The notes below the pieces were generated by a model, which was given only the letters and a program-made list of their open reading frames with translations, was not told the DNA's origin and ran no database searches. A program made the position numbers and the translations under genes. 55,349 nt of DNA, from the NCBI GenBank assembly GCA_902582105.1, contig CACHQT010000006.1, forward strand, positions 1-55,349, given 5' to 3'. Position 1 is the first letter of the stretch; each line of letters opens with the position of its first letter. Shown here one piece after another: positions 17,995 to 29,227 of the stretch. The stretch comes from an uncultured Pelagibacteraceae bacterium. Its GTDB lineage: Bacteria > Pseudomonadota > Alphaproteobacteria > Pelagibacterales > Pelagibacteraceae.

Positions 17995-19274
17995 ATTTTA
18001 ATTAAGTCTTTGTTATTCCATTTAATTTTTACTTGTGCACCCTTGTCATCATAATTTTCAAAAGTTATTTTAGCAAAGTTTTTTTCCAATAAAGTTTTGC
18101 CAATAAATGTTCCGAGACCAAGACCATACTTAGAAATATTTTTTTGATCTTTTGTTCTTATATAGGGTTCTCCAAGTATTGATTTATCTATTAAATCTTT
18201 AGGAAAACCAGGACCATCATCTATTATAATAATTTCAGTTTCTTTATCATTGGATATCAAAAAGATTTCTACTTTATTGTGACTAAATTTATTTGCATTA
18301 CCTATAAAATTTCTTAATCCATATACAACTTCTGGTGATTTATTAGATTTAATTTTTTTTTTAAATTTTTCCAAATTAATTATAAATTTTTTATCACTTA
18401 TTTCTTTATATGATCTAACTATTTCTTTTATATAAATATCAAGAGATATTTCATTATCAAAAAATTTATCCTCTATAACTGGATTTAAGGTTAGTTTTTT
18501 TATTATTTCGCTACATCTATTACTTTGGCTTATTAATAAATCAAGGTCACTTATAATTTTTTTATTTCCACCAAATTCCTTTTTTAACTCTTTTGATGTT
18601 AATAAAATAGTAGAAAGTGGAGTGCCTAAAGAATGCGCTGCTGCTGCTGCTTGTCCACCTAGTGACACAAGTTCATTTTCTTTAGCCATAATCTCTTGAA
18701 GTTTATTGTAAGCTTCCTCTCTAATTCTGTTTTCTCTACCAAATTTTAGTCCAAAATATACTAGAAAAAGTAAACCTATGACTATCGCAATTGGAATACT
18801 GTATAAATAATATTTTGGAGTATGAAAATGTAGAACATCTGGATTTGGTAATTCCAAATGAAAGAAACTTAAAAAAATTAAAGACGAAATTGTTAAAATT
18901 ACTAAAATTATTGAACCTTTAATACTTAAGTGTTGAGATGAAAAAACCGCAGGAATTATTATTAAAAATATAAATGGATTTGTAATTCCACCAGTAAAAT
19001 AGAATAATATTAAAAGTTGAATAATATCGTAACTTAAAAACGTAGTTGAATATAAATTATTTAGTTGATTTTCTTTTACTTGAAAAAACAGATATAAATT
19101 AGTTAAAGCACTGAAAAATATTACAAAAATACATGGTAAGTAATGAAAATTAAATTTCAAGAAAAATTCAACCAAAAGTATTGTTATGACCTGACCTATG
19201 TAAGCGATCCATCTTAAGTTAATATATGTTGATTTATTAAATGTATATCTTGATGAAGTTTCCCTAAACTTCAT
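17991..19274 (-). CDS. regB: Redox-sensing sensor histidine kinase RegB/PrrB
   Basis: A 427-residue kinase with six membrane helices (about 22-178). The loop motif GGITNPF (95-101), linked to quinone sensing in RegB, is present. A HisKA dimerisation domain has phosphorylated His214 in [14 protein letters not shown], and the ATPase domain has the N box ([10 protein letters not shown]) and G boxes ([16 protein letters not shown]). Cys254 in SNRCSEI lies exactly 40 residues after the histidine, matching the spacing of redox-active Cys265 to His225 in Rhodobacter RegB. The partner regulator RegA is not in the window. It lies 3 nt downstream of gyrB. Confidence 0.9.
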   Translation of the reverse strand: MKFRETSSRYTFNKSTYINLRWIAYIGQVITILLVEFFLKFNFHYLPCIFVIFFSALTNLYLFFQVKENQLNNLYSTTFLSYDIIQLLILFYFTGGITNPFIFLIIIPAVFSSQHLSIKGSIILVILTISSLIFLSFFHLELPNPDVLHFHTPKYYLYSIPIAIVIGLLFLVYFGLKFGRENRIREEAYNKLQEIMAKENELVSLGGQAAAAAHSLGTPLSTILLTSKELKKEFGGNKKIISDLDLLISQSNRCSEIIKKLTLNPVIEDKFFDNEISLDIYIKEIVRSYKEISDKKFIINLEKFKKKIKSNKSPEVVYGLRNFIGNANKFSHNKVEIFLISNDKETEIIIIDDGPGFPKDLIDKSILGEPYIRTKDQKNISKYGLGLGTFIGKTLLEKNFAKITFENYDDKGAQVKIKWNNKDLIKI

Positions 19275-19277
19275 GAC

Positions 19278-21329
<2,052 letters not shown>

Positions 21330-21433
21330 TTATTTGGAAAAAATTCTTATACCACATTTTCACCTAATTAAATATATAAGTTTAAATTAGATCTTGGTAG
21401 AGAGGATAATTTAGAGTAATTTAAAAAAATATT

Positions 21434-22294
21434 ATGGTAAAAAAAGGCATAATTTTGGCGGGTGGATCAGGTACAAGATTAAGCCCCTTAACCAAAGCAG
21501 TGAATAAACAGCTATTACCTATCTACGATAAGCCATTAATATTTTATCCTTTATCAATTTTAATGTTGGCTAATATTAGAGATGTTCTGATTATCGTTAA
21601 TCCAAAACAAGTCGAAAACTTTAAAAACCTTCTTGGAAATGGAAGAAGATATGGGATTAAAATTCAATATAAGATTCAAGCTAAACCCAAAGGTTTACCT
21701 GAGGCATTTATATTAGGAAAAAATTTTATAAAAAAAGATAATGTGGCATTAATACTTGGCGACAATTTCTTCTATGGTCAAAGTTTAACAATTAAACTTG
21801 AGAAATCATTAATCCATAAAAACGGTGCTAGAATTTTTTTAAAAAAAGTTAATAAACCAGAAAATTATGGAATTGCTAAAATAAAAAATAATCAAATAGA
21901 AAAGATTGTAGAAAAACCAAAAAAATTTATATCAGATTATGCAATCACTGGTTTGTATTTTTTTGATAATAACGTTTGTAAATATGCAAAGACACTTAAA
22001 ATATCTCAGAGGGGTGAGTTAGAAATTACAGATTTATTAAATATATATAAAAAAAATAGAAAATTGAAATTTGAACATATTGGAAGAGGAGCGGTCTGGT
22101 CAGATGCAGGAAAAATAGATGATATGACAAACGTATCTTCTTTTGTACAATCTGTTGAGAAAGTGCAAGGTATTAAAATTGCATGTTTAGAAGAAATTTC
22201 ACTGTTTAAAAAATGGATTAATAAAAAAACAATTACAAAAAATATAAAATTTTACGGTAATTGTGAATATAGTAATTATTTAAAAAAAATATAA
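21434..22294 (+). CDS. rfbA: Glucose-1-phosphate thymidylyltransferase
   Basis: A 286-residue nucleotidyltransferase that makes dTDP-glucose from dTTP and glucose 1-phosphate. Typical motifs are GIILAGGSGTRLSPLTKAVN, KQLLPIYDKPLIFYPLS, LGDNFFYG and VEKPK. It is about the usual 290 residues. It begins the plus-strand pair rfbA-rfbC of a surface-sugar region. The 4,6-dehydratase rfbB, needed between these two steps, is not in the window, so it must lie elsewhere or the pathway is fed differently. Confidence 0.95.
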   Translation: MVKKGIILAGGSGTRLSPLTKAVNKQLLPIYDKPLIFYPLSILMLANIRDVLIIVNPKQVENFKNLLGNGRRYGIKIQYKIQAKPKGLPEAFILGKNFIKKDNVALILGDNFFYGQSLTIKLEKSLIHKNGARIFLKKVNKPENYGIAKIKNNQIEKIVEKPKKFISDYAITGLYFFDNNVCKYAKTLKISQRGELEITDLLNIYKKNRKLKFEHIGRGAVWSDAGKIDDMTNVSSFVQSVEKVQGIKIACLEEISLFKKWINKKTITKNIKFYGNCEYSNYLKKI

Positions 22295-22320
22295 AATCGG
22301 AAAATTAATCAAACTTAAAA

Positions 22321-22836
22321 ATGAAAATTATTAAAACAAAACTTAAAGACTCATTTATTTTAAAAGGAAAAATATTTTATGATAAACGAGGCTTTTTAAG
22401 AGAAGCTTATAAAAAAAAATTGATAAAAAAAAATTTAATATTTGCAATTATTTCTAAATCAAAAAAGAATGTTTTAAGAGGATTGCACATGCAAAAAATT
22501 AATCCTCAAGATAAATATATATTAGTTTTAAAAGGTAAAATTCTTGATGTAATTGTCGATGCAAGAAAAAATTCTAAAACATATGGAAAACATTATAAAG
22601 TAATTCTAAGCGAAAAAAACGGTAAAAGTTTTTTTATACCAAAAGGATTTTTGCATGGATTTTTAGGATTAGAAAAAGAAAATATTGTGCTTTACGGGTG
22701 CACTAATTATAGACACAAAAAAAGTGAAATAACTGTTAATTGGGATGATGCTGATCTAAAGATCAAATGGCCAATAAAAAAACCAATACTATCTAAAAAA
22801 GACAAGAAAGGAATTAAATTTTCAGAATTTAAATAA
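22321..22836 (+). CDS. rfbC: dTDP-4-dehydrorhamnose 3,5-epimerase family protein
   Basis: A 171-residue cupin-fold enzyme of the RmlC family acting on dTDP-4-keto-6-deoxyglucose. Matching signatures are DKRGFLREAY, NVLRGLHMQK (catalytic His region), GKILDVIVDAR, FFIPKGFLHGFLGLE, and the late VNWDDADLKIKWP. It is slightly shorter than the common 180 residues. It may instead be a 3- or 5-only epimerase. It lies 26 nt after rfbA and ends 8 nt inside the convergent methyltransferase gene. Confidence 0.9.
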   Translation: MKIIKTKLKDSFILKGKIFYDKRGFLREAYKKKLIKKNLIFAIISKSKKNVLRGLHMQKINPQDKYILVLKGKILDVIVDARKNSKTYGKHYKVILSEKNGKSFFIPKGFLHGFLGLEKENIVLYGCTNYRHKKSEITVNWDDADLKIKWPIKKPILSKKDKKGIKFSEFK

Positions 22837-24007
22837 TTTTAGGAGTGGGAATGTGAGTAATAAACTTTCCACCACTTTTAATAAAATTCTTCTCTTTTTT
22901 AAAAATTTCTTCTTTAAAGTTCCATGCTCCTAAAAAGGCTATATCAACTTTCTTTTTATTTAGTTTCTTATATTTTTTTATTTTTATTTTGCTACCAGGC
23001 AAATATCTACCAATTTTGTATGAAGTAGTATCATAAAAATAATCAATAAAATTTGCACCAACTTGGCAGTAATTTAAAACAGTACATGACTTGGCAGTTG
23101 CTCCATACCCTATAACTTTTAATTTCTCTTTTTTTAATTTTAAAAAAATATTAAATAATTTTTTTTTTGACTCCCTTACCTTTGAACTAAATTTTTTATA
23201 AGTAGAAAATTTATTTAAACCAAATTTTAATTCTCTGTTAATTTCTTTTCTCACACTTTTTTTAACCTTGTAAATTTTATTAAATTTTTTTTTTATAAAA
23301 TATCTGTTGGATCCACCATGGGTTTTGGTATTCTGAATGTCAAAGATTTCTAAATTAAATTTTTTTAAAACATTTTTCAACGCTATTGCAGAAAACACAT
23401 ATATATGTTCGCAATAAAATTGGTCATATGCAACATTTTTAATACATGACAATAGAGAAGGATCTTCTAATATTAAAATTCCATTTCTTGATAATGAATA
23501 ATTAATTGCTCGAAATATTTCATCTAATTTTTTTATATGACTTAGTGTATTAGCTGAATATATAAGATCTGCTTTTTTAGAATTTGTTATTTTTTTTGCT
23601 AAATTTAAATTCCAATATTCAGAATACGTTTTATATTTTTTTTTTATTGTCAATTTTGCTAAGTTTTTACAAGGCTCAACACCAACCACTTTCTTTTTGT
23701 TAAAATTTTTTAAAAATGCACCGTCATTGCTTCCTATTTCAATTATAAATTTTGGTTTGTAATATTTTTTTATTTTTTTTGCCAAATCCTTAAAAGATTT
23801 TCTCATAGTTTTAGATTCGGAAGATTTATAAGGATACTCGTTATTAAACATTTTTTCTTTTGGAACAGTGTTAACGATTGATACTAAATAATTTTTTTTG
23901 TTAAAACCGACTTCGAGCTTAAATTTTTTCTCTTTATTTTTAAGATTATTTTTTTTTATGTATGAATTTGCAAGAGGTTGAGAGCCTAAATTAAGAAATT
24001 TTTTCAT
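22829..24007 (-). CDS. C-methyltransferase of NDP-sugars, N-terminally shortened
   Basis: A 392-residue SAM-dependent methyltransferase of the TylC3/NovU-like family that adds a methyl carbon to nucleotide-activated sugars. The SAM motif is IIEIGSNDGAFLKNF, followed by VGVEPCKNL, the catalytic region DQFYCEHIYVF, THGGSNRYF, and the C-terminal domain VIGYGATAKSCTVLNY. The family normally begins with two CxxC pairs binding zinc before and after the DLGxxPLAN motif. Here the protein starts at MKKFLNLGSQPLANS with an in-frame stop five codons upstream, and neither pair is present. It overlaps the sulfotransferase gene by 17 nt. Confidence 0.85.
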   Translation of the reverse strand: MKKFLNLGSQPLANSYIKKNNLKNKEKKFKLEVGFNKKNYLVSIVNTVPKEKMFNNEYPYKSSESKTMRKSFKDLAKKIKKYYKPKFIIEIGSNDGAFLKNFNKKKVVGVEPCKNLAKLTIKKKYKTYSEYWNLNLAKKITNSKKADLIYSANTLSHIKKLDEIFRAINYSLSRNGILILEDPSLLSCIKNVAYDQFYCEHIYVFSAIALKNVLKKFNLEIFDIQNTKTHGGSNRYFIKKKFNKIYKVKKSVRKEINRELKFGLNKFSTYKKFSSKVRESKKKLFNIFLKLKKEKLKVIGYGATAKSCTVLNYCQVGANFIDYFYDTTSYKIGRYLPGSKIKIKKYKKLNKKKVDIAFLGAWNFKEEIFKKEKNFIKSGGKFITHIPTPKII

Positions 24008-24731
24008 TATTTTTTTGATTTAAAATTTCTTTTTGCGCAGCATCATATAACATCATGTCATATGGATTATAAAATTTAGCAATGCTTTTATATTCTAAAT
24101 TATCGTAATCTGTTTTTGAGGAATTATAATCAAACTTTGGAATTGTACTTAAATTTAAATTATGAATATTTGCAAAATTTTTTAATTCACTTTCTAAATT
24201 TTCAAATGAAAAAACATATTTAAATTTTTTTAAATTATTTAAAGCTAAATTCATAGTATACTCGGTAACTTCTTGATCTAAGTAACCAGAATAATACTTA
24301 CAAAAAGTATTGTGCACCTCTGAACATCTTCTCATAAAAACATCAAAACCTTTTTTTGCTAGTTCGTGACTATAATAGTTCTTATCACCTAGACATCGAT
24401 TGTACCAAGATATTGATCTTTCCACAGGATCTCTTAGAACAGTGCAGTAATTTGTTTTTTTAATAGAACTTAAATTTTTAATTGATATTGAAAAATGACC
24501 CCTTTGTTTAATTTTTAAATTTTTTTTCTTTCTTAATTCATCCAAAACAAAATTTAGTGTCGTTCCGCCAGTTTTTGGGATATGTATAAAAATTAGATCA
24601 TATTCATCGATATTGTAGGAGTTTTTATAAAACTTTTCACTGTTTTCACTTACCAGCCTCAAATGAAGTTCTGTATTTAAAAATTTATCAAATAATTTTA
24701 GTATTGTTTTAAGAATTTCTTTTTTAATCAT
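23991..24731 (-). CDS. Sulfotransferase family protein
   Basis: A 246-residue protein. The PAPS 5'-phosphosulfate loop is FIHIPKTGGTTLN (48-60) and the 3'-phosphate motif is VLRDPVERSISWY (98-110), as in the carbohydrate sulfotransferases related to heparan sulfate 2-O and chondroitin enzymes. It would transfer sulfate from PAPS to a sugar hydroxyl, probably on a surface glycan given its glycosyltransferase neighbours. The acceptor cannot be read from sequence. It is downstream of tRNA-Ser on the same strand and overlaps the C-methyltransferase by 17 nt. Confidence 0.85.
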   Translation of the reverse strand: MIKKEILKTILKLFDKFLNTELHLRLVSENSEKFYKNSYNIDEYDLIFIHIPKTGGTTLNFVLDELRKKKNLKIKQRGHFSISIKNLSSIKKTNYCTVLRDPVERSISWYNRCLGDKNYYSHELAKKGFDVFMRRCSEVHNTFCKYYSGYLDQEVTEYTMNLALNNLKKFKYVFSFENLESELKNFANIHNLNLSTIPKFDYNSSKTDYDNLEYKSIAKFYNPYDMMLYDAAQKEILNQKNNEKIS

Positions 24732-24786
24732 ATTAAAATTTTTATCGATTTATAACTTTAATTACTGCTTTATAAAAGTTAATATT

Positions 24787-24876
24787 TGGCGGAGAGAGTG
24801 GGATTCGAACCCACGGTACCTGTGAGGGTACACACACTTTCCAAGCGTGCGCCTTAAACCACTCGGCCACCTCTCC
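24787..24876 (-). tRNA. tRNA-Ser (anticodon GGA)
   Basis: On the minus strand the acceptor stem GGAGAGG pairs with TCTCTCC, discriminator G73 is typical of serine, and CCA is encoded at 24787-24789. The anticodon stem CACGC/GTGTG holds loop TTGGAAA, giving anticodon GGA (24840-24842). A long variable arm (stem TACC with a short loop) confirms a class II tRNA. It sits between two same-strand protein genes, 6 nt after the stop of one, so it is probably cut from a shared transcript. Confidence 0.96.
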
Positions 24877-24882
24877 TTATAT

Positions 24883-25662
24883 TTAAGCTAACTTTTTCTC
24901 TTCAGGTTTAATTTTAAATTTATAAGGAAACTTGTTTTTTAAGAACTTTGAAATTTTAAATTCAATTTTTATTCTATTATTAAGTTTTTGAATAAGCAGG
25001 TTTTCTTCGGCTTTATTACAAAATTTTAAAAAATTTTGTGTAGGAAAAATTCTTTTATTAATATTCATTTTTGAAAAAGAACCAAAAAAAATTCCTGTTA
25101 TTCCAGAATTTTTAAATTTAAAAATTTTATATTTGCATTTATTTTTACTAAGCAATTCATTTATCAGTAATAAAGATTTATAAATTACAGTGCTATCGTG
25201 GAACAAAATTATACTATTTTTTTTTACTCTATCAAATGAATATAAAAAATCTGAGAATGTATTTTTATCTGTATGAATACCATCAATAAATACAATATCA
25301 TAATTTTCATTTGATTTATATTCTGACATATCTCCATCAAAAGATTTAAGCTTATTTATATTTAATTTATGTTCTTTTAATTTTTTTATCATTAAATTAT
25401 TACTATATTTTTTATAACTCCACTTTTCGCTTCTTTCATCCTGTAGAATCTGGTGTCTCTTATCTACTGATATAACTCGTTTACAATTTTTATTAATCAA
25501 AAAGGGAGTTAAACTTCCACCTAAATATGAACCAATTTCTAAATATATAAAATCTTTAATATTTAAATTAATAAATTTATTTATTTTTAAAAGTATATAC
25601 TTATCTATTATAGAAGTTTGAGACGGTATTGGAAAAAAATTATTTATTTCTTTTTCATTCAT
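24883..25662 (-). CDS. Class I SAM-dependent methyltransferase (Methyltransf_24-like)
   Basis: A 259-residue protein with a Rossmann methyltransferase core. The SAM-binding motif is YLEIGSYLGGSLTPFL (40-55), the acidic strand end is VISVDKR, and YDIVFIDGIHTD is the post-II region seen in Methyltransf_24 and cephalosporin-hydroxylase-like families. Such proteins often sit in glycan clusters and methylate sugars or related acceptors. The substrate here is unknown. It overlaps the upstream RmlD-like gene by 4 nt and is followed by tRNA-Ser. Confidence 0.8.
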   Translation of the reverse strand: MNEKEINNFFPIPSQTSIIDKYILLKINKFINLNIKDFIYLEIGSYLGGSLTPFLINKNCKRVISVDKRHQILQDERSEKWSYKKYSNNLMIKKLKEHKLNINKLKSFDGDMSEYKSNENYDIVFIDGIHTDKNTFSDFLYSFDRVKKNSIILFHDSTVIYKSLLLINELLSKNKCKYKIFKFKNSGITGIFFGSFSKMNINKRIFPTQNFLKFCNKAEENLLIQKLNNRIKIEFKISKFLKNKFPYKFKIKPEEKKLA

Positions 25663-26558
25663 AGATAATCAGAGTAACACTTTTTTAAATATTCTTTAAG
25701 AGTATTTCGCCAAGGCCTCATCATATTAAGATCCTTTTCATTAAGCTTTCTATTTAATAGATTTTCAGAGTTTGGTCTTTGGGCAAAAAAAGTTTTAGAA
25801 AAATAATCTGACTTAACTTTTGTAATTTTTATATTTTTTTCCAAGTTTAAAATTTTTAAAATTTCCTTGGCAACCTCTAAGCGGCTAGTGTTTCCCTCAC
25901 ATGCCATATTGTACAATCCAAAATTATTAGTATCAATTAAAGCCTTAACATTTCTTGCAAAATCTAATGTATAAGTTGGTGTTCCAAATTTATCATCTAC
26001 AATGAATAGTTCTTTTCTTCCATCTTTTATCTGTTTTAAAATTTTTTGAACAAATTTTTTATCCTTTTTTGGACCACCTCCCATCATCCATCCAGCTCGG
26101 CAAATTAAGAATTTCTTGCAATTTTGTAAAACAAACTTTTCTGCTTCGTGTTTTGATACTGCATATACGCCCATGGGCTTTGGCACATCATCTTCATCAT
26201 AAAATTCTTTTAACCCATCAAAAATACCAGCTGTACTAATATAAAGAAGCGGAATATTTAGTTTATTGCAAATATTCACTGCAGTTTTAACTGAGTCTGT
26301 ATTTGTTTTAAATGTATTTGATTGATTTTTTTCACAAAATTCTAAATCTGTAAAAGCTCCTATGTGAAAAAGATAATTTGGGTTAAATTTTTCTACTGAC
26401 AATTCATATTTACTTGAGTCACAAAAATCTAAATACTCTAGCCAATCTTCATTTACATCAATATCAGTACACTTTAATTCATACTTTATTTTAAATACTT
26501 CATAAAATGCTTCCCCTAACATTCCTCCCACTCCAGATAAAAAAATTTTTTCCTTCAT
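25659..26558 (-). CDS. RmlD-like NAD(P)-dependent sugar reductase
   Basis: A 299-residue short-chain dehydrogenase of the RmlD substrate-binding family. The nucleotide motif is LSGVGGMLGEAF (7-18), and the active-site YAVSK has Tyr132 and Lys136. STAGIFDG and PKPMGVYAVSKHEAEKFVL match dTDP-4-dehydrorhamnose reductases. Those reduce dTDP-4-keto-L-rhamnose, and with rfbA and rfbC nearby this is the leading reading, but the divergence is large enough that a different deoxysugar product is possible. I therefore give no symbol. It ends 4 nt inside the methyltransferase gene. Confidence 0.83.
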   Translation of the reverse strand: MKEKIFLSGVGGMLGEAFYEVFKIKYELKCTDIDVNEDWLEYLDFCDSSKYELSVEKFNPNYLFHIGAFTDLEFCEKNQSNTFKTNTDSVKTAVNICNKLNIPLLYISTAGIFDGLKEFYDEDDVPKPMGVYAVSKHEAEKFVLQNCKKFLICRAGWMMGGGPKKDKKFVQKILKQIKDGRKELFIVDDKFGTPTYTLDFARNVKALIDTNNFGLYNMACEGNTSRLEVAKEILKILNLEKNIKITKVKSDYFSKTFFAQRPNSENLLNRKLNEKDLNMMRPWRNTLKEYLKKCYSDYL

Positions 26559-26565
26559 TTAAAAA

Positions 26566-27387
26566 CTAGAAATTTTTAGTATCGTTTGTGATATCGTGAA
26601 ATTTCATAGGCCATAATATATAGTTTGAATTTTTTTTAAACCAATAGCTTAAAAATCGTTCTGCTAAAAATGCATACACTCTTATACGGCTATATGGTCT
26701 ATTGGGATCAAAACCAAATACAGACTCACATTTCTCTAACCATCGAAATAAAGATATACAGTAATCGTTGTAAAGAGCAGGAGACCTACAAATAAAAACA
26801 TTATTTGCGTTAAATGAAACTGCACTATTTACCCAATTTCTAAAATCTTCTCTATTTTCTCTATCCAATAATTCTATCGCTTTATCCATTTCGCCATAAC
26901 CATGATACATGTCATAATGTACTTTTACTGTCATTTTTTTTTTTGAAAGAAAAACAAAGGGGTTTTTTAGTAATTGCATTTTTCCATGTTTTAAAACTTT
27001 GCTAAATTTTGTTCCATTAACAAAAACTTCATCTCTAAGAACAACCTCATAATTATTCCATTCGTCCGGTACTTCTTGAAGTATCGACTGTTTGAAATCT
27101 TTATATTCTTTTTTTTTAGAATCTTTAAGCCAAAATCTTCTATAATGGCAAAATCCAACCCAATCTTTATCAAAATTTTTTTTGAGATTATTTTTCCAAA
27201 GCCAATAATAAAAAGTATTTTCTCCATACCAACTATTTTTTTCACTTATATTTTCGTTTGTGTTATCTCTTATCCATTCATTATCAAAGTTTTTTCTGCC
27301 TAATCCAACTGGAATATAATTAATTTTTTTAATTTTTTCCAAATTTGAGTTCTCAAGAGAAAAACAATACATTTTTAATGAAGTCAT
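26566..27387 (-). CDS. DUF4422-type glycosyltransferase
   Basis: A 273-residue protein with the DUF4422 pattern: an early IPVGLGRKNF, the ENTFYYWLWKN region, then WVGFCHYRRFW. Such proteins are found in capsule and LPS clusters and are believed to transfer sugars; several are annotated as exopolysaccharide or glycosyltransferases. A late VFICRSPALYNDYC and AFLAERFLSYWF complete the family outline. There are no transmembrane segments. It lies 4 nt from the GT17 gene upstream and 7 nt before the reductase, so the three form one transcription unit. Confidence 0.78.
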   Translation of the reverse strand: MTSLKMYCFSLENSNLEKIKKINYIPVGLGRKNFDNEWIRDNTNENISEKNSWYGENTFYYWLWKNNLKKNFDKDWVGFCHYRRFWLKDSKKKEYKDFKQSILQEVPDEWNNYEVVLRDEVFVNGTKFSKVLKHGKMQLLKNPFVFLSKKKMTVKVHYDMYHGYGEMDKAIELLDRENREDFRNWVNSAVSFNANNVFICRSPALYNDYCISLFRWLEKCESVFGFDPNRPYSRIRVYAFLAERFLSYWFKKNSNYILWPMKFHDITNDTKNF

Positions 27388-27390
27388 AAT

Positions 27391-28200
27391 CTAGTTAATA
27401 ATAAATTTATTAAATTTATCTAAATTTTTTTTTAAATATTCTGGAAAAGTATCATCAATATCCACCTTTTTATAAATATGTCCACGTTCAAATAAATCTA
27501 TTTTTTTTTCTATCTTTTTTTCAATTACCTCTGGTGATGAATATTTTTCGTCTGCAAAACGAGTGTGTGCGAATGTTTTTAATTTTAAAGAAATCTCCTC
27601 AGAACTTAATATATTATTAAAGTGCCATCCTGCATCATTAAAAATCTGTATACTTTTTTCTTTATCAAATCTAATAAAACTATATTTTAAATTTTTAGTT
27701 TTTACTTTTTGTCTCATAAAATCTATGGACTTAAGATTTTTTTTTTTGCAAACTCTTGTCCCTTCCCAGGGACTCTCATACTTATTAAAAAGATTAAACT
27801 TAAAATTAAAACACTTTTGCATAAATATTCCATACTTTTTTTCAAGATGAAAATTTTTAAGTAACTCAGGTTTTGGTATTTCATCTGGGTCAGAAAAAAA
27901 AATATAATCTTCATCATTTGCAAAACTTGTACTTTCTAATAAAAAATTTCTCTGTATCGCTTGATTTTCCCAAATTGTTGTATTTTTGGGAAAAGGCTTT
28001 TCTAAAATAAAATATTTTACTTTATTAAAGTCGTATTTATCTTTTCTAATAAAATTTTTTTCTTTTGGCTTGCCCCTATGGTCAAAAATTGACTCACAAA
28101 CAATAAAATAATCTACATAATCTTTAAGAACATTATATCTAAAATCAAACATATAATTGTTGTCAAAAAAAGTAATGCAGTCAAAAATTTTACTTCTCAT
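27391..28200 (-). CDS. Glycosyltransferase family 17 protein
   Basis: A 269-residue protein from the ATG at 28198-28200 (MRSKIFDCITFFDNNYMF); a GTG at 28218 would add six residues and overlap the previous gene, so I prefer the ATG. The start, the VDYFIVCESIFDHRGKPKEKNF stretch, NQAIQRNF and FFSDPDEIPKPE (probable metal-binding acidic motif) are characteristic of GT17, the family of animal N-acetylglucosaminyltransferase III. Bacterial members occur in surface polysaccharide loci. Donor and acceptor sugars are unknown. Confidence 0.85.
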   Translation of the reverse strand: MRSKIFDCITFFDNNYMFDFRYNVLKDYVDYFIVCESIFDHRGKPKEKNFIRKDKYDFNKVKYFILEKPFPKNTTIWENQAIQRNFLLESTSFANDEDYIFFSDPDEIPKPELLKNFHLEKKYGIFMQKCFNFKFNLFNKYESPWEGTRVCKKKNLKSIDFMRQKVKTKNLKYSFIRFDKEKSIQIFNDAGWHFNNILSSEEISLKLKTFAHTRFADEKYSSPEVIEKKIEKKIDLFERGHIYKKVDIDDTFPEYLKKNLDKFNKFIIN

Positions 28201-28205
28201 TTTTT

Positions 28206-29225
28206 TTATTTCAACCACTCCTCAAGTATTTTAGTGTTAGTAATTGTATCCTCTAAATTTACACCAGGAAAATCTAATTCCTTTTTATTTTGTAAAATAC
28301 ATTTGCTAATAAAATCAATTTCATTACTATAAATATTTTTACTATTATCAATTTCAATTTTGACACTTTTCTCTTTTTTTAGGGTTATAAATGTTTTTTC
28401 TGTAAGCCATGTATCATGAATTAATATTTCTCCTTTATCACCAATTATTTTGCTCGCTCTTCCAAGATTTTTAAGAAATGATGCACCAATTTTTGTTTTT
28501 ATTCCATTATCAAATATCAAATCTAGATATGAGTCTATATCAACATTTGTCTTTGACATTTCTTTTGGCTTATTAATTATTTTAAAATTTGAAAATTTTT
28601 TTTGTAATGCTGCTATTAAAGTACAAAATGATACGGCGTAAGATCCTAAATCAAGAATTGCACCACCTCCTAAATCTTTATTAAAAAGTCTGTTATTTAT
28701 ATTCATTTTTTTTTTTAATTTGAGTCCAAACAAATTTATGGATGTCAAAATATCAACTCCAAAGTTACTTTCTATTGAAAGTACTTTTCCAATTTGATTA
28801 TTTTTAATAAGATCTATTGTTTTGAAAATTTGAGGTTGAAATCTATACATAAACCCTTCCGAAAAGAAAAAATTTTTACTTTTTTTATAATTTTTTATGT
28901 TTTGGATTTCTTTCAAATTTATTACTGCTGGTTTTTCAACCAAAAATTTTTTTCCTCTATCAATGCATCTAAGCATCCACTTGTAGTGAAGAGAATTTGG
29001 TAAAGCTATATAAATGATGTCTATTTTATTACTATTTAACAACTCATCATAATTATTAAAACAATATTTTTCATCAATATTATATTTTTTTTTGAAATCT
29101 TTTAACTTATCAAAATTATTACTTGCAATTCCCATTAATTGACCATTGTTAGAATATATGAAGGATTCTGCAAATTTATTGGCGATATTACCCAATCCGA
29201 TAATCCCCCAATTTACTTTTTCCAT
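28206..29225 (-). CDS. Gfo/Idh/MocA-family oxidoreductase
   Basis: A 339-residue NAD(P)-dependent sugar or cyclitol dehydrogenase. The dinucleotide motif is WGIIGLGNIANKFAESF, and the catalytic-lysine motif is FLVEKPAV (family EKP). The second half forms the substrate domain, with GGGAILDLGSYAVSFC matching the G-GG-xxDxGxY signature. In a glycan context such enzymes often oxidise a nucleotide sugar or trans-dihydrodiol-like substrate; which one is not visible. It is first in the minus-strand sugar gene series and begins 2 nt after the lepA stop. Confidence 0.87.
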   Translation of the reverse strand: MEKVNWGIIGLGNIANKFAESFIYSNNGQLMGIASNNFDKLKDFKKKYNIDEKYCFNNYDELLNSNKIDIIYIALPNSLHYKWMLRCIDRGKKFLVEKPAVINLKEIQNIKNYKKSKNFFFSEGFMYRFQPQIFKTIDLIKNNQIGKVLSIESNFGVDILTSINLFGLKLKKKMNINNRLFNKDLGGGAILDLGSYAVSFCTLIAALQKKFSNFKIINKPKEMSKTNVDIDSYLDLIFDNGIKTKIGASFLKNLGRASKIIGDKGEILIHDTWLTEKTFITLKKEKSVKIEIDNSKNIYSNEIDFISKCILQNKKELDFPGVNLEDTITNTKILEEWLK

Positions 29226-29227
29226 AA

